DNA of 64,000 nucleotides from assembly GCF_019649055.1 (NCBI RefSeq), contig NW_026570228.1, positions 496,001-560,000 of the forward strand, read 5' to 3'. Below the pieces are notes generated by a model that was not told where the DNA came from, did no database searches, and saw nothing but the letters and a program-made list of their open reading frames with translations. A program made the translations under genes and the position numbers. Source of the stretch: Paramacrobiotus metropolitanus. Its lineage: Eukaryota > Tardigrada > Eutardigrada > Parachela > Macrobiotidae. Below are positions 1 through 12,446 of this stretch, in pieces (within the stretch, counting starts at the first letter, position 1; each line of letters starts with the position of its first letter).

Positions 1-2731
1 AAAATATTATCCAGGTGGAGTGAATCGAGTTTTAGAATGAAAAGTCCGGCGGTGGCACTTGTGTTGTTCATGACGAAAACTTCAAAATCAATCAAAAACT
101 CAATAAGTCTTGATCGTTTCAAATGCAACACGAGCAAAATTTTCTGCGCTGCTAGAAAAATTACAGTGCAGTTGCAAGCGGACAACGATAGCTTTGCATT
201 CGACAGTATCGAACCTTATTACGAGTATTTTCTTGCAGCAGGCAGCAGGTATATCAGTAGCAGAAATTACAGGAAGACGAGAGAAAAGCTTATAAATTGC
301 TGAATAGGAACAATAAATTCTGCACGTGACGATTCATTTGCAACGGTTAACCGACGTCGCCCGACGACGATCAAATGCTGTTTACGATGGGAATTCCATG
401 AAGACAATTTGTATTACAAACGCAAACCTGATAACATGTTTTGTAAATTGTATAGTTGCTTTTGTCCCCAACTAACAGTTTTGTCTGCTGAAACGTCGAA
501 CGCGCTCAATAGAATTACGTTCCCACGTAATCGTTATGTACAGTAGACCATTTTTAAAAATGGTATAATCCGTCTGTGGTAAGGGTATCCGTTAGCTCAC
601 ACGATTTATACAAAACTAATGGTTTCCGGTACGTTTCCAGTTCGCGGTTTCATCGGGGTAAATGTTTGACATACTGTATAAGACTTCTCCTTGTGCTCAT
701 GTATCGCCCACTGGAGTGGACGGAAACACCAAAGCTCTTGTTTTTCGGCTAGCGGAATTCCCAAAACCGTTCCGCTCCCAGGATTGTGCCGAGGACCGAT
801 ATCATATCTTGTCCGTAGATTCTAAATGCAAGGCAATCGATAATAAAGTTGAAAATTACGAGGTTTGGAGCCGTTTATGAAAACAAATCAAATGAAGCAT
901 AAGCAAGAAAAATTATTTGAATTTAAATAAATTGCTTTTCTTGGGATTATCATCTTGGTGCATTTAGTCTAGCGGTCAATGTTGGCGATTCTGAAAGTAG
1001 AAAGTACTTGCCTGTGCATGGGGCAAACATACGGAAAGGGTTTTTTCTTTAAGCAATCTCGTTTATATGACTAACCGCGCACGGTTATTAGTTCTCCCAA
1101 ATACAGGCGCTCGCATTAGAAACGGACAAACGGTTACTCCAAACAAATTACCGGTCGTCATATGTTTGTCTCACGAAATGCTAAAAATCACGCTAATTTC
1201 ATTATGGCCTTAAAAAGGCCGCCTATACAAATAGTGGCGTTACACTCTATTTGTCCGGTTACTTTTTAATGCCTACACCGCAATCAAAAATTAACGCGGA
1301 ATTAAATTTCTTCTAGTAGTTCGCAGGCTAGCTGTCTCTGGCACTGCTCGCAACAGGCAGAGTGGCCGGCATTACATATGTGGTAGTCAATAGTCCAAAT
1401 AGGTGTGTACCGTACATGCTTTTTGTGGGTTAGCGCAAGTTTGTGGGTTAGCGCAAGTTTGTGGGTTTTTTGTGGGTTAGCGCAAAAGTTTGCAAAGAAC
1501 GGTTAACGAGGCTGTTCATGAATGCCGCAACCTCGATTCCAATCAGCCGTCAAAGAAAACCGCCATTAACGCCCATTACTGCAATGCGGGACAATAATGA
1601 GTTTTCGCCCAATAACTTAATCTTCAAACTATCTGTACCAACAGTCCCGCCAGTTTTCGGGTTCCATGAATACCATTAATTAGCGTACTGCATTGCTTAT
1701 TATACATACTTTGTGCACACTGCCAGAGTAAACAAGTACATCGGCTTCGGTAATTTTAAGCGCTTTTTTATTAATGGTATACCAATAGTAATCTGTAATA
1801 TTTCTTCAAGTCCCGTTGATTCTGCAGCTAGTAAATGCAATTTCTGCAAGGTAAATTAAGTATACGAAAACGTGCTGAGTATAACTAACTCTGCGTAGCG
1901 GTGCTGGTGTCAAGTAAAGACTGTCGAAAAATAGTTCCCCTTAAGTTTTCCTTTGACAGTGGCTACTCATGCGCCACGGTTTTCTCCATTTTGTATTTCT
2001 TTAAAGTCTAGTGACAGTTGAAGCCGTTGTGCGGTTAAAATATGAGCTAGGCCGCAGCATAAGTGGATATTAAGTATCCACGCAGTGCAACGGTACAGAT
2101 ACGAAAGTCCATGCATGCCCAGCTGATCTGAAGATGGGCCACAAAGCGTCACGTAGCAGCGGAAGCGGCCCACCCCGTGCCGGCAGTCTCCCCTAGCCAA
2201 GACATCAATCTAACCCTGCCTGGGTAACCTCCAACGGAAGCTTTCCAGTGTCCATGTACAGCGTCATCAATACAGTCAGATAGTCTATAAGCGTTCAATG
2301 GTTTGTCGAACTCGATACACTTCCGACGGCTTTGAAGTTTGAACGTAAATGTATGGTTTGCTTACTCTGGACACCTTATTAAAGGACCAGGTGCCTGCCG
2401 TTAATATAATTCTGGGGATTTCTGAAAGAGAATGACAGACACGGCGTATAATTTCCTCAATGGCAATTTAAATGTAGGGAGCAGTTGACTACCGGCCTCA
2501 TTATCCATAAATGCGCCGCTTATCTGGTCATTGATTCCCGTTTCCCGGGGAAACTTTAATAAGATTGTGTCGCATGTTATTGTGTCGCCGCACACTGTGT
2601 TAAGTGTTTGTTATTTTGTGGTAAACTACATCTCGACTGGTATTAAATGCGGTGTCTGACTGCCGTCGCTCATTTTATTCACCAGTGGTTTCTCGCATAC
2701 AATTGTTTTGTAGTTACCACGTGAGAATAAC
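1..2731. other. Intergenic stretch, no gene seen
   Basis: No open frame here has coding character or workable splice sites; the short frames present look random. The one local structure is a short tandem repeat at 1421-1487, where the unit TTTGTGGGTTAGCGCAAG recurs about four times, once interrupted by a T-rich insertion. The last few hundred bases presumably hold the promoter of the gene starting at 2732, but I see no TATA box at a convincing distance. Confidence 0.6.
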
Positions 2732-3575
2732 ATGTTGTTAACGATCAAACTTTTCGTATTCATCCGCATTGCGCTGACGGTGTTCATATGTTCGAGCGCT
2801 GCACAATGCCAGAGCTACTTTCAGCTTCCGTACGTATTTACAGTCTATAATTATAGATACAAAATTTCTTTTTGCAGTTGAGCTGATTCTGCTTCTGCTT
2901 TATCTGTACTGCAAAATGTTATTGCAGGGTTCATGATAAACGCCGGGTAGAGTACGACTTCAACTTTGCGGACAGCGTATTGCTGTTGAAGAGTATACTG
3001 GAAGATAATCCCGGATCCGACAAGCAGTCAGGCCAATTAGTCATGTCGGCTCCGTCTGTGTTCAGCAGTAAACGCTTGCGCCGTCCCGATTTCGGCCTTG
3101 GTACGTGACTGACGCCACATGTTTGTCCACAATAATCTTAAATGGCTGCATTTGTGAGATATCAAATTTCACTACTCGGGATTAGTAATAACTGACCGGT
3201 GAAAACTACCGATAACTGAAAGAAGACGATTAAAAGGTTAAATTTCCATAGCGATTATTTTTCTTAGATCGTCTGCGCGCGGGCTCGCATATATCCAGTG
3301 TTTTCGACGCAACAAAAAAAGCCACATCTGCCGAAGGTACGTTTTGCTCTCACCGGAAACAGAATGAGCCTTGTGCCAGCATAAAATTGATTACAAGAAT
3401 ACTATCAGGACATGGCGAAATATATTTTCACTGCTTTAGTGAATGTTGTTCTAAAATTTCAAGAAACGTTTTACGAAATCATCGTATAAGAGACTAAAAG
3501 TTCGATAGATTAGCATTTGCGCTCCAGTTACAGAGCTTGAATGGCGATACGTGGTTGTTTTTAGGCCCCGGCTGA
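2732..3575 (+). CDS. Small secreted protein, candidate neuropeptide-like precursor
   Basis: Four exons join in frame: 2732-2829, 2928-3100, 3268-3336 and 3565-3575 (stop TGA), with intron phases 2, 1 and 1. All introns are GT...AG and three donors read GTACGT. The product is 116 residues. Residues 1-26 form a clear signal peptide (MLLTIKLFVFIRIALTVFIC, then small residues). The mature part has basic pairs that could be processed: KRR near residue 37 and a KRLRR stretch near 81. The latter is followed by PDFGLDRLRAG and then SVFDATKK. There is no membrane segment, and the only cysteines lie near the signal-peptide end. I do not recognise the family; a peptide-hormone precursor is an inference from the signal peptide, size and basic sites. 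A polyadenylation signal follows at 3695. Confidence 0.6.
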
Positions 3576-3694
3576 AACCAATGATTTGCAATTCGTGGCA
3601 TCTTCTTCTTGAAGTTCAGGTTGTGTTGCAACGCACACTGTTAGAGCGAAGTTTCCCAAATGATCTGATCACCAAAATAAAATAATACCGGCAG

Positions 3695-3700
3695 AATAAA
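3695..3700 (+). terminator. Probable polyadenylation signal AATAAA
   Basis: AATAAA lies 120 bases after the stop codon of the small secreted protein gene, overlapping a second weaker copy. This is the right place for 3' end formation, but the hexamer is common in AT-rich DNA. Confidence 0.4.
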
Positions 3701-4587
3701 TAAAGCGTTTCACTGACAGCAATGCTGCACCGCTGGCAGCTGCGATTTGTCGGAATATTTATGAAGCTTTGCAGTAGAAGCCTATAACAGAATAATATAA
3801 TTTTATTGATGAACCTGCATTCATACTGTACTGATTCTTTCATGGGCATTTTGTTGGCGCGCGTATAAAAGTAGTACATGCTTCTGTGATTGTCTGCGTG
3901 TGTAATCAACGTATAATTGCATGCATATTTGCTATGTATCTATTTATATGTATGTATATTATGTATTTATTTTTATCAGTTGTTTGTACTTTGTATGTTG
4001 TTTATGTGTCTATTTCCGTTGCTATACGTCCACAAAAGGGCGCTGTTAGAGGCCCAATTTTGGCTGAAATTTGAAACTACATTTAAATGTTTTGTACTGC
4101 CAAATTTGTGCAGAATATAATGCACACTTATTTTTATCCAGCATTCGGTTCAATGTCTAACTAAACACCGGACCGGTGTTTAGTAATATAACCTATTGGG
4201 CCAATAATTTGCTGGTTAGGTGTCTGGTTGAAATAAAATTTATGACTTGCGACTTGCGGTTAAAAGAATGACAACTGAATCATGTTTTTTTTTTACTGTA
4301 AGACACGATTGTGTAATACGAGTATTATTGATCGAACACAGCCGTCGTCATCAGAGCAACTGGGTAATGCATATACCTTGTTTACCTTTAATCATAAGTG
4401 GAGTATCAAATGACAAAGTGCCGCGGACACCATCGCCAAGATACAGGTACAACCGTGCAAGGATAAGTTCTGGCCGTGATTTATTGCAGTCTCCGGTTAT
4501 AAAGCTGGAAAATTGTGAATTTTTATCACGTTTCTGCGATAACGAATCTTCTTTTTTTAAAAAAACGTTTCATCTTCGAAATGAACA
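3701..4587. other. Intergenic stretch upstream of the first receptor gene
   Basis: No supported gene. There is a simple TATG/TATT-rich run around 3900-4000, a 25-bp perfect palindrome at 4160-4184 (listed separately) and AT-rich DNA up to the receptor start at 4588. Confidence 0.5.
4160..4184. repeat. Perfect 25-bp palindrome
   Basis: ACTAAACACCGG and CCGGTGTTTAGT are exact reverse complements separated by one A. It lies about 400 bp upstream of the receptor gene at 4588. It could be a dimeric transcription-factor site or the remnant of a short inverted-repeat element; nothing in the sequence decides between these. Confidence 0.7.
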
Positions 4588-6269
4588 ATGAATCAGAATA
4601 CTCAAAGCTATAGCAGAATTTTAAATGTATGGATTATCATTATGGTAGCATTTGGATATCTTCCCTGTTCAGAAAAATACTGTGTCCGCCTCGGTATTCG
4701 TCAAAACGTTGTCGTCACGTTTATGGTAATTTACGTTATAATTCAATCAGCAGCTAATTGGTTCGAAGTTGTGGAATTTCTGGCTCTTCCCTCCGAATCG
4801 TCGGCCAGCGTAACGGAATCCATTCTGCAACTGCATAATTACCTTGTCCCGACAATACATCTCATATACGTGGCGATATTATGGAAAGGGGCATCTGCTT
4901 TGCAGAACTTCGCCGATTTAGTGGATCGATATAGTTTTCTGTATTTAACACGAACGGATAGAATTTTTGTCATAGTTTTTATAACAGTCGTTTTTATACT
5001 GCATCCATTTCAGAATGCATCGATTAGTATTTATGAGTGCGTCCGGGATCATTCGGCACAAGTTGCTCAGTTTATCGATAATCATGATTCTGGCTTTGTT
5101 ACTAATCATGCGCCAGGAATACTTATTACTTACCAGTTTGTGGGCATTCTCTCGGTTGCCGGTAAACAGATTAGTCAAATGTTTATCTTTATCAGCGCGG
5201 TAATAACCGGCTGCGTTTTCCACCGTATGAACGAAAAATTAAAATCCACCAACGTCAGCGAGGAGATGCTCGATTGTGAGAATCTGTGCAACGCTGTGTC
5301 GCTGCTGGATCGCAGCATCCGCTGGATGAATGCGGTGATCCTGTGGGAACGGATCTTGCGTCTGTTGTTGGCGATCTACGGTTTGTGTGAGGAGCACTAT
5401 TCACCCGGCTATACGAGTCCGTTGGTTTATGTTCCGGTGACATCGGGTGTGGTCATGTTAACGGTATATCTTTCCGTTTTCATTTACGCAATGGAACAGG
5501 TACAATACACTTCCAAATTTACCGTCTACGTGATGAAAGTTTGACTGTACTTGTTTTTTACAAGAGTTTTGTGTAACTTCCTCAATACCGCTTCTTAAAC
5601 AGGTTGTGTATTAGCACATAGCGGAGGTTACGATTTCAGTTATTTATGTAATAATACGTAATTATCGTTTGCTTGTATTATAAAATTTTTGCCGGAATAA
5701 TTAAAAACATTTGATTTACTTACCTATGCTGCTGTTTAGCTGTACAAAATGCGCGACATTATTACTGCTGATATTATTTTTGTAGTGGGAGAAAATTTGC
5801 TTATTTTTTACATCCACGTTTATTCAAGCTTTTATTAATCCGAGCTAGACGCTGTTCCTGTTTTGCAGGAGTGCAATGTGGAGCGCACGTTAACTGTTAT
5901 GGTTTGGAGTGACGACATTTCTAAACCAATTCGGAGAAACATACGCGCTCGATTGTTTAGGATCCAGGAACAAAGATCGTGTCTGACAGTTGCCGGCATC
6001 ATGCTGTCCCGGGAAGCAGCGGTTACGGTAAGCCGATGCTGTTTGAATTTGTATACTAGTATACTAACCCATCACTTGAATCAACTTATGGAAACATCAT
6101 GGATATCCACATATTTACATATGTAACAAGAGCAGCTTTGCTGCAGGTATTTGTTACGCTCTTAAGCTACACTATCCTAATTGCCGAACTCAGCGAAAGA
6201 AAGCTGCGCTCCCAGGATGCCAATCACACCTTGGATTCTGCGATTCTCGAGATGACCGCAACAGCGTAG
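4588..6269 (+). CDS. Gustatory-receptor-like seven-helix protein (copy 1)
   Basis: Exons 4588-5499, 5869-6027 and 6147-6269 (stop TAG) join with two phase-0 introns to give 397 residues, normal for insect-type gustatory receptors. These are ligand-gated cation channels with inverted topology (intracellular N-terminus) in chemosensory cells. About seven hydrophobic segments are visible, at roughly 12-28, 38-58, 86-104, 128-146, 180-212, 275-300 and 358-375. The diagnostic end is present: exon 2 closes with LTVAGIMLSREAAVT and exon 3 opens with VFVTLLSYTILIAEL, matching the conserved TM7 region that usually reads TYxxxxxQF. Here the family glutamine-phenylalanine is AEL. The first exon could read on to a stop at 5544, but the CAG/gtacaa donor at 5499 aligns exactly with the donor of the neighbouring receptor. 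The upstream ATG at 4581 is in another frame and short. Ligand unknown. Confidence 0.85.
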
Positions 6270-6440
6270 AATTTGTCAACTTGTGAACTTTTTATTTGTG
6301 TACACATTGCTCATTAAACTTCAAGAGAAAACTTCATTTTACTGGCTGTAAAAAGTCAACTTGTTTGTTGATTACGAAAATAATTCTGTGACCTCGCACA
6401 TTTCGACCAACGCAGCACATTCCTACATTTCGACTAAATT

Positions 6441-7813
6441 TCACCAATAAACAGTGCATGGGAAATTTCTCCCAGAAACCAGCTTTTGGTAGGAGAATTG
6501 CTTTCGTGGCCTAAATCGCTGAAGACCACCGCAAATCCCATTATTTCTCCCGCAATCTACAGCAGTTAAAAAGAATAAGGTCATAAACAGCAACATCATC
6601 ACTGTATCAGTTCGTGTAACGTACCGATGTAACGTACCGCGAGACACAGTTCTCTTGTTACAACCAAGCCTCCGACGGAAAATGTAGGGGGTGCAGTTTT
6701 CATGGCCTTTTTGAACTGGCCCGAATTTAGCGGGTGTATTGCCTTCCAACGCAGCAAGGACCAAGCAGAAAGCATCTATAAATCACCAACAATTTTCAGT
6801 TCTACTTTTATACAATTTTGTATGAAGACTCAGATATCCTATCTCGCTGCGGAACTTTACTTACTAACAACATAACTTACTTTCTCATAAAGCTGCACGA
6901 ATACAACCCCGGTCACCGTCAGTCGCATGACTGATACGGTTATTAGAAAGAAGCTGTACGGGTCGATGATACGTTCGTAGGCAAATCTCTGCCCAATGTG
7001 ATACGATTCCACGATAATGAGGCGCAGATACTGCGATACGATTAGCAGATTAAACCATGAAAATTCTCCATCCAGAATTTCTATAAGGATGCTAAGGTCA
7101 CCATAGTGCTCCCGTAGCATTCCAAAATCTGCTTCAGTTTTGGCTAAATGTTTTACTTTCCTTATGAGGACCGTTAAAAAAATTCCCATGAACAAAATCA
7201 GGCTTTGCAGAATGCGGGTCCCACACTCGTGCAGGCGCCATGAACAGTAATACAGTGCCGTGAAAATATAACACACTGCATCCGGGCACTGCTGCGATCG
7301 CGCGGCATAAAAGTCAGGAAGATCGTAGACGAAAATACCGCATGCTGTTATCAACATTTCCACAGCGCACCATGCAGCGACCAAGAACAGCAGCTCGATG
7401 CGCTCGTTATGCGCAAAGTGATGAGAGAACCGTTCATCGATTTCCGGAGCGCATCGCAGGACAACTTTCTTGGATTTCCACATGAACAAACCAGCGCAAA
7501 CTACTGTAAAGCAGTCACAAAAATCCGATGCGCACATGACGACTTCGATGAAATTGGAAAATTCGTAGCGCAGAGCGTAGTCATACGCGTAATATGCTTC
7601 TACCGCGAAAACCATGGCGAGTTGTACTAATGCCAGAGTGTTTAAAATGACGGTTGATAGCGAACGCTGTGAAAGTTCATCTGCCGGGAAAGAACTGAAG
7701 CCCATTATCCACAGAACTCCTACCCAGTATCGAAAGATTTTAAAGAAGAAACCCTTATTTTTATGTTTATTGGTTAGCGACAACTCCGACAAGCGTGCAC
7801 CCATGAGCTTCAT
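6441..7813 (-). CDS. Gustatory-receptor-like seven-helix protein (copy 2)
   Basis: Minus-strand exons are 7813-6881, 6775-6625 and 6601-6441. Exon 1 encodes 311 residues with six hydrophobic segments and ends QLYEK at a strong GTAAGT donor, the same place as in copy 1. Exon 2 carries TFSVGGLVVTREL, the counterpart of LTVAGIMLSRE. Exon 3 gives the last helix (VMMLLFMTLFFLTAVD) and a divergent hydrophilic tail. I used the donor at 6624 because its phase (1) fits the acceptor before 6601. An earlier GTACGT donor at 6637 fits the alignment with copy 1 better but then leaves no in-frame acceptor. The product is about 414 residues. The pair lies tail to tail 171 bp apart and is quite divergent, so it is an old duplication. 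Function inferred from family only. Confidence 0.78.
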
Positions 7814-8904
7814 TATAGAGTGGAAGAGGAAGTGGATGTATTTGCCGATAAATAAGTCTGCTTATCGTAGGGCAGACCGAAACTCAGATTTATGACTATA
7901 CGAAAGCGCTATGCGCCCTAAAATTCGGGGCGCGCAGCAAAGCAGCTAAAGCCTTATAAATTGTTTCAGGCAGCAGCTACGATTTTTTGTGAGTACTGCT
8001 TGCATTGCGCTCAGCACTAGTGCTGCATGAATCAACATGACATGGGACTCGTTCCTTGTGTGTTTCGAATAGGATGTTCGAAATTCCCTAGGATGTTCGA
8101 AATCATGTTTGATAGAGCACGTTTTCCATGGACAAAGCGTAATACCTTGGAGAGATAATGTAAATCAGTTAGGCAGATGACGAGTTTAATTTAGGCCGGT
8201 TGTGCCGGTCGGCTAACACCGGAGTTAGGTATTCTTGGTAAAGTTTTCCCACCTGATCACGTTTATCTTTCGAGTGTCATGTGTCACGTTAGGAACCGTA
8301 TCAGAACAATATATTTTTGATTGAATAATTATACCAAGTCAATGGTCATATGTCGTATCTGCACAATGATCACACAAAGACACCCTGAGGCGATCAAACC
8401 TATTAAAATGTACATACACTTATACTTTCACACTCCAGCGCATATAATACATAATTACTGCTGAATGCTTAGCGTGCTGTACACTTCTCAGGCCAACATC
8501 GAAGTTGCCGCAAAAAAACTGATACAAATAAGCCGTACCGGCGGATGGCGAGAGAGGCCTGTACATACAATTCCTATGTACGTGCATTGCATTGTACGCT
8601 GTCTAATAGATCCGTGAAAATCCGGTTTTTTTAACAACGGCCGTGAATCGATTGTATGTGAGCTTATTAATTAAGCAGCACACACTTGTTTTTCTCCCCG
8701 ACCGAACAATAAACTTTCCGCTGATAAAACGCGTAAGCTGCCGTACATCGTCTACATAGCAGTGATATTATACTGTAGCACATGATTGCAGATGTTTTTG
8801 TTAGAAAACGTAGTAAAGTTTTGCTGTTGCGTTTACATATTGCACCGATAAGAATGTGATAACAAATCTTTATCTACCAAATTATTTAATCTAATAATAT
8901 CATC
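7814..8904. other. Intergenic stretch between divergent genes
   Basis: This 1.1 kb separates the minus-strand receptor from the plus-strand transporter and should hold both promoters. No TATA box stands at a clear distance from either start. The motif AGGATGTTCGAAAT occurs twice, about 20 bp apart, near 8070-8105. No coding sequence seen. Confidence 0.5.
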
Positions 8905-11065
8905 ATGGATAACGAAACTTCCGACCCGCCGATGAGCACCAGCAAAGCGCGATGGATTTTCCTGGCGCTGAACAGTCTCGCCGTTATGGCGAACCGTGTC
9001 GTCTATGATCAAGTCAGTATTTTCGTGGCCCGTTTGACATACTCGGCGGATGCCTGCACCCATCCCGACCGACCGGATTACAGTTGTCTGGATTTCAATT
9101 TTGTCGAGTTCAACGGACTGTATGTCGGATGTTTATGGGCCGGGGCGGTGGGCGCCCTCTCCGTGGGGATGATTGCGCCCCGACTGGGAATTCTCAACAT
9201 GACAGGGATTTCCGCTGTCCTACTGGTTATTGGAAAGTAAGTCATTCGAGATGTGTCCTAAGTTTGACAGAACATCTGCGCAAAACCAATGAAAACCGGG
9301 CTGAAAATCCCGATAAGAAAACTATAATTTATTCTAATTTATTTATACACGTGACAACACTTTCAAATGGCCAGCATGAAAAGCGCGTGGTTTTTTGCAG
9401 AGCAAAAAATATCTGGATTGGTTCATAATATATTATGTGCACGCTGAGAGCACACAATAATTTTTTTTAGTAATTTACTAGTAAATAACTTTTCTTATCA
9501 TCGTTCTTCGTTAGCTAGTAATTTTTAAGCATTTTCTAAAAAAATAATTAGCAAAAATACTTATTCTGACATTATTGTAGTCTTCTCTTCACCATCGGTC
9601 CGTATGCCACCACGACCCGCATCGCCCTGGGAGCCATGCTATGCGGCCGGGTACTGTTCGGGTACGCCTTCTTCGCCAGTATGTCCTTAGCGCAGCAGAT
9701 GCACTGCCACTGGTTCCATTCGCCCCGTAATCTGGCCATCGCCACCGCCGTGTATTTTGGGGCCAGTCAGCTCGGTTCGGTTATCAATTTCGCTACTGTC
9801 GGCTTCATACTGGAGAAAGTGTATCTGCAGAACACATTGTGGATTACGTTTGCAGTGGGAGTACTGGGCACCATTGCCCTGGTAACTATGCTTGTTAAAT
9901 ACGCTTTTTCAAAATTAGCGCCATATATGTATAAAAGTGTTTATTCTATGTATGTTTATCAGGTTGCCGCATCATTAATTGCCAAGAACTATCCGGTACT
10001 TTCCAAAGCCGAAGTCAGCTATCTCATCAGCAGCACGTCGCGCTATGGGATCTTCTCGCAGCTGTTGCATCTTCCCACACATTTTTGGCTGACATGTGTC
10101 ATAGTGTCGTTCTTCAACAGCGCTTTGTTTACTCTGACGGCGGACTTTCCCGAATTCTTACTGGTACGCAAGTGTACATTTTTTTTAGTGAGCCGAACAA
10201 GAATTTCTGCTACGTGTATTTACCTACCGCAGAGTCCATGATACACGGCTGGCAATTATCGTACAAGTACTGTCTGTATGTACTGATATGATGAAGTAAA
10301 ATGAAAAGTATCAAAAGATGAACGATTTTTCATAAAACAGATAAATTGTAAAAATTGGTTTTAAACCGAATATCGTGACTGGTATCCTGACTTTGTAAAA
10401 TTTATATCTTCTTCCAGAAAAATCGGGATCGTCCCGAATCCATGGCGGCGCTAATCACCGGCTCCATCCCGGATTTCGCCTGGACAGCCTGCCTATTCCT
10501 TCCTTTTCTGTTCTACTTGAACAAACCGTTAACCATATCTTCGGCCGCCATCGGCTTATTCTTCATCACCCTAGTCCTAACGGCCGCCATTCCCAAGTAC
10601 TTTTTCCCCGGCCTGACCACCTCGCTAACCGGATTCTGCTACGCCATCAACTCCGTCAGCGTCTCGCACGCCATTTCCCGTCTGGTACGCCCGGAGAACA
10701 CCGATCTGGCTATCTCCCTCATCCAGGCCAGCAGCGGCCTGGGCGGCGGAATTTTCCTGTTAGGTATGGGATTTCTACTGGATCTGCAAAGCCGCTCGAC
10801 CACCGCCATCTGGACGGTATTCTTTGCGGTACTGGCTGTATCGGTGGGAGCGGCATGGGTGTGCTCGTGGGGCTCGTTGTACATGGAGGAAGAGCATAAT
10901 GAGGATGCATTGCGGGAGCTGCGTCGGAAGGAGTCAGCGCTGCAGATTCACGGACAAGCACATGGGGAAGAGGAGCACGGGCCGGTGCATATGACGGCGC
11001 GGAGTATGAGTGTATTGTCAGGCGGGGCCAGGGAGAAATTCGGGCCGTTGTTGTACGAGTTGTGA
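8905..11065 (+). CDS. MFSD1-like major facilitator superfamily transporter
   Basis: Exons 8905-9236, 9581-10163 and 10418-11065 (stop TGA) join in phases 2 and 0 to give up to 520 residues. The N-terminal half has the MFSD1 pattern: a first helix ending near VVYDQ, then FNGLYVGCLWAG (in place of the YSWYSWPN loop), then GRVLFG. After that comes SLAQQMHCHWF followed by SQLGSVINF, matching the family block with VAQ...WF and RxGSxxN. About twelve hydrophobic segments follow, with an acidic, charged C-terminal tail (EEEHNEDALRELRRKE). Human MFSD1 is a lysosomal dipeptide exporter working with GLMP; the same role here is inference. Within exon 2, bases 9894-9962 (69 nt, GT...AG, AT-rich, in frame) may be a further small intron; without it the protein is 497 residues and the cytoplasmic loop is more normal. 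Confidence 0.83.
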
Positions 11066-12383
11066 TGAATTGACGGTTACTACGGTTACTACAGCCGTTG
11101 TTCCTTTCTACAGTGTTACACAAACTTAGCGTAACTTAAGTCTTAATTAACAGTTGTCGGTGTTCCTGATGTGTTCAATTAAACGGGGCTAAAATCTCTT
11201 CAGTTGTGGTTGCAAACCGGATAAACGGGTGTTTCTCTGTTACGGAACCACGTAATTCTTCGTTAGTTACAACAACTATACATATTTGTCGGTATGGTTT
11301 ATTATTTCGCCGTGTTAGTGCAAAATTTAATTTGACATTTTTCTTATTGATTTGGGCAAGCACAAAGAGCCGGCAGTTAACAGAGCCCTGCTGCTAAGTA
11401 CTTCGCATACGGGATTTATTCTAAAACGGTTACCAATGCCACCCCGCGTTCACATGGGGTGCTATCAAAGGTCACCGTCCTCCGTTTTCGCAATACCTGC
11501 AGTCTTACCGCAAAGTTCGCTGGAACTAGTGCCGGAAATATTTTTCGAGAGCATTACAGTACTACAAACAGCCAGACTTCTGATCCTCGGACGGAGTTCT
11601 GAAATACAGACTCTGTATCTGTACATTTTAAGTGAAGTTAGGTTACCACAGTGCACGCGTCAAGACGTATTTTTGAGCACGGCCAGCTTTAACAGGAATC
11701 AAACGGTAATTCAAAGCAGTGCATCCCACCGTATAATGATTCTTTTTTACGAATACTTTTACTTCTATTTCAAACCGAACGCGTACATGGTTTAAGAACA
11801 GCTAAATAAACAAGAGCTCATTATACAGTTCCGCTCTCTCTGAGGTGCCCAAAACAGAGGCGGCGTTGCCGCGTTGTATCTCAAGAGACAGTCGCTGCCG
11901 ATTTACGAATAATGGTCATGCAGAAATTGAATAATTAGTTTTTTTGTTATGTAAAAGCGCAAGCAGCCGGTAAACCGTTGCATACAAAATTTAGCGAAAA
12001 GTAGGAAGCAAGTTTAACAGCAGTGAAGTACGCCTGGATAAATAGTAAATAAATAGCACGGTCAAACTCACAAGAAAAGAAAATTGCCTTAAGGTATACT
12101 GCCCGTTTGTTTACGAAACAATGGAAATGACAACAAAATGTTAAAGTGCAGACAAATCTCGCCGCTCAAAGTGAAGTGCAGATTCAGACGCCAGCTTGGC
12201 CAGTTGGCATAGCCATAAAGCGATTCACCGCCCTGAACGCGCCCATTTCAACTTGCCTATGCTGCTACAATTTTTAAGTCCTGTACTGCAGTCACGCATT
12301 CACCGTTCTCTTCTCGATTTGCACCCGACCACTTGTACCAACGAGCTATCTAGCTGGAGCAATCATGTGAGCTTTGAACGCTC
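11066..12383. other. Intergenic stretch
   Basis: ATTAAA near 11178 may end the transporter mRNA. A 147-codon open frame at 11352-11795 has no family motif, no splice support and a composition unlike the neighbours, so I do not call it. Nothing else is visible up to the hairpin pair at 12384. Confidence 0.5.
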
Positions 12384-12445
12384 TCTCAAAATTTTCCTCA
12401 ACGACTGCCTGTGATCACAGGCAACCGTTGACGAAAATTTTGAGA
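12384..12445. repeat. Near-perfect 62-bp palindrome (hairpin 1)
   Basis: The arm beginning TCTCAAAATTTTC at 12384 returns as GAAAATTTTGAGA ending at 12445. The two halves meet at CTGTGATCACAG in the centre with very few mismatches and no loop. It abuts a second, unrelated hairpin one base away. Confidence 0.75.
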
Positions 12446-12446
12446 T

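Noticed and set aside
3030-3336. Resemblance of PDFGLDRLRAG to the FG...DR core of natriuretic peptides
   Set aside because: The two ring cysteines are absent and that family is vertebrate; judged coincidental.
5255-5443. Minus frame within receptor exon 1
   Set aside because: Shadow of the GC-richer coding strand; no family match.
11352-11795. 147-codon plus frame
   Set aside because: No motif, no splice partner, composition unlike nearby genes; lies in plain 3' flank.
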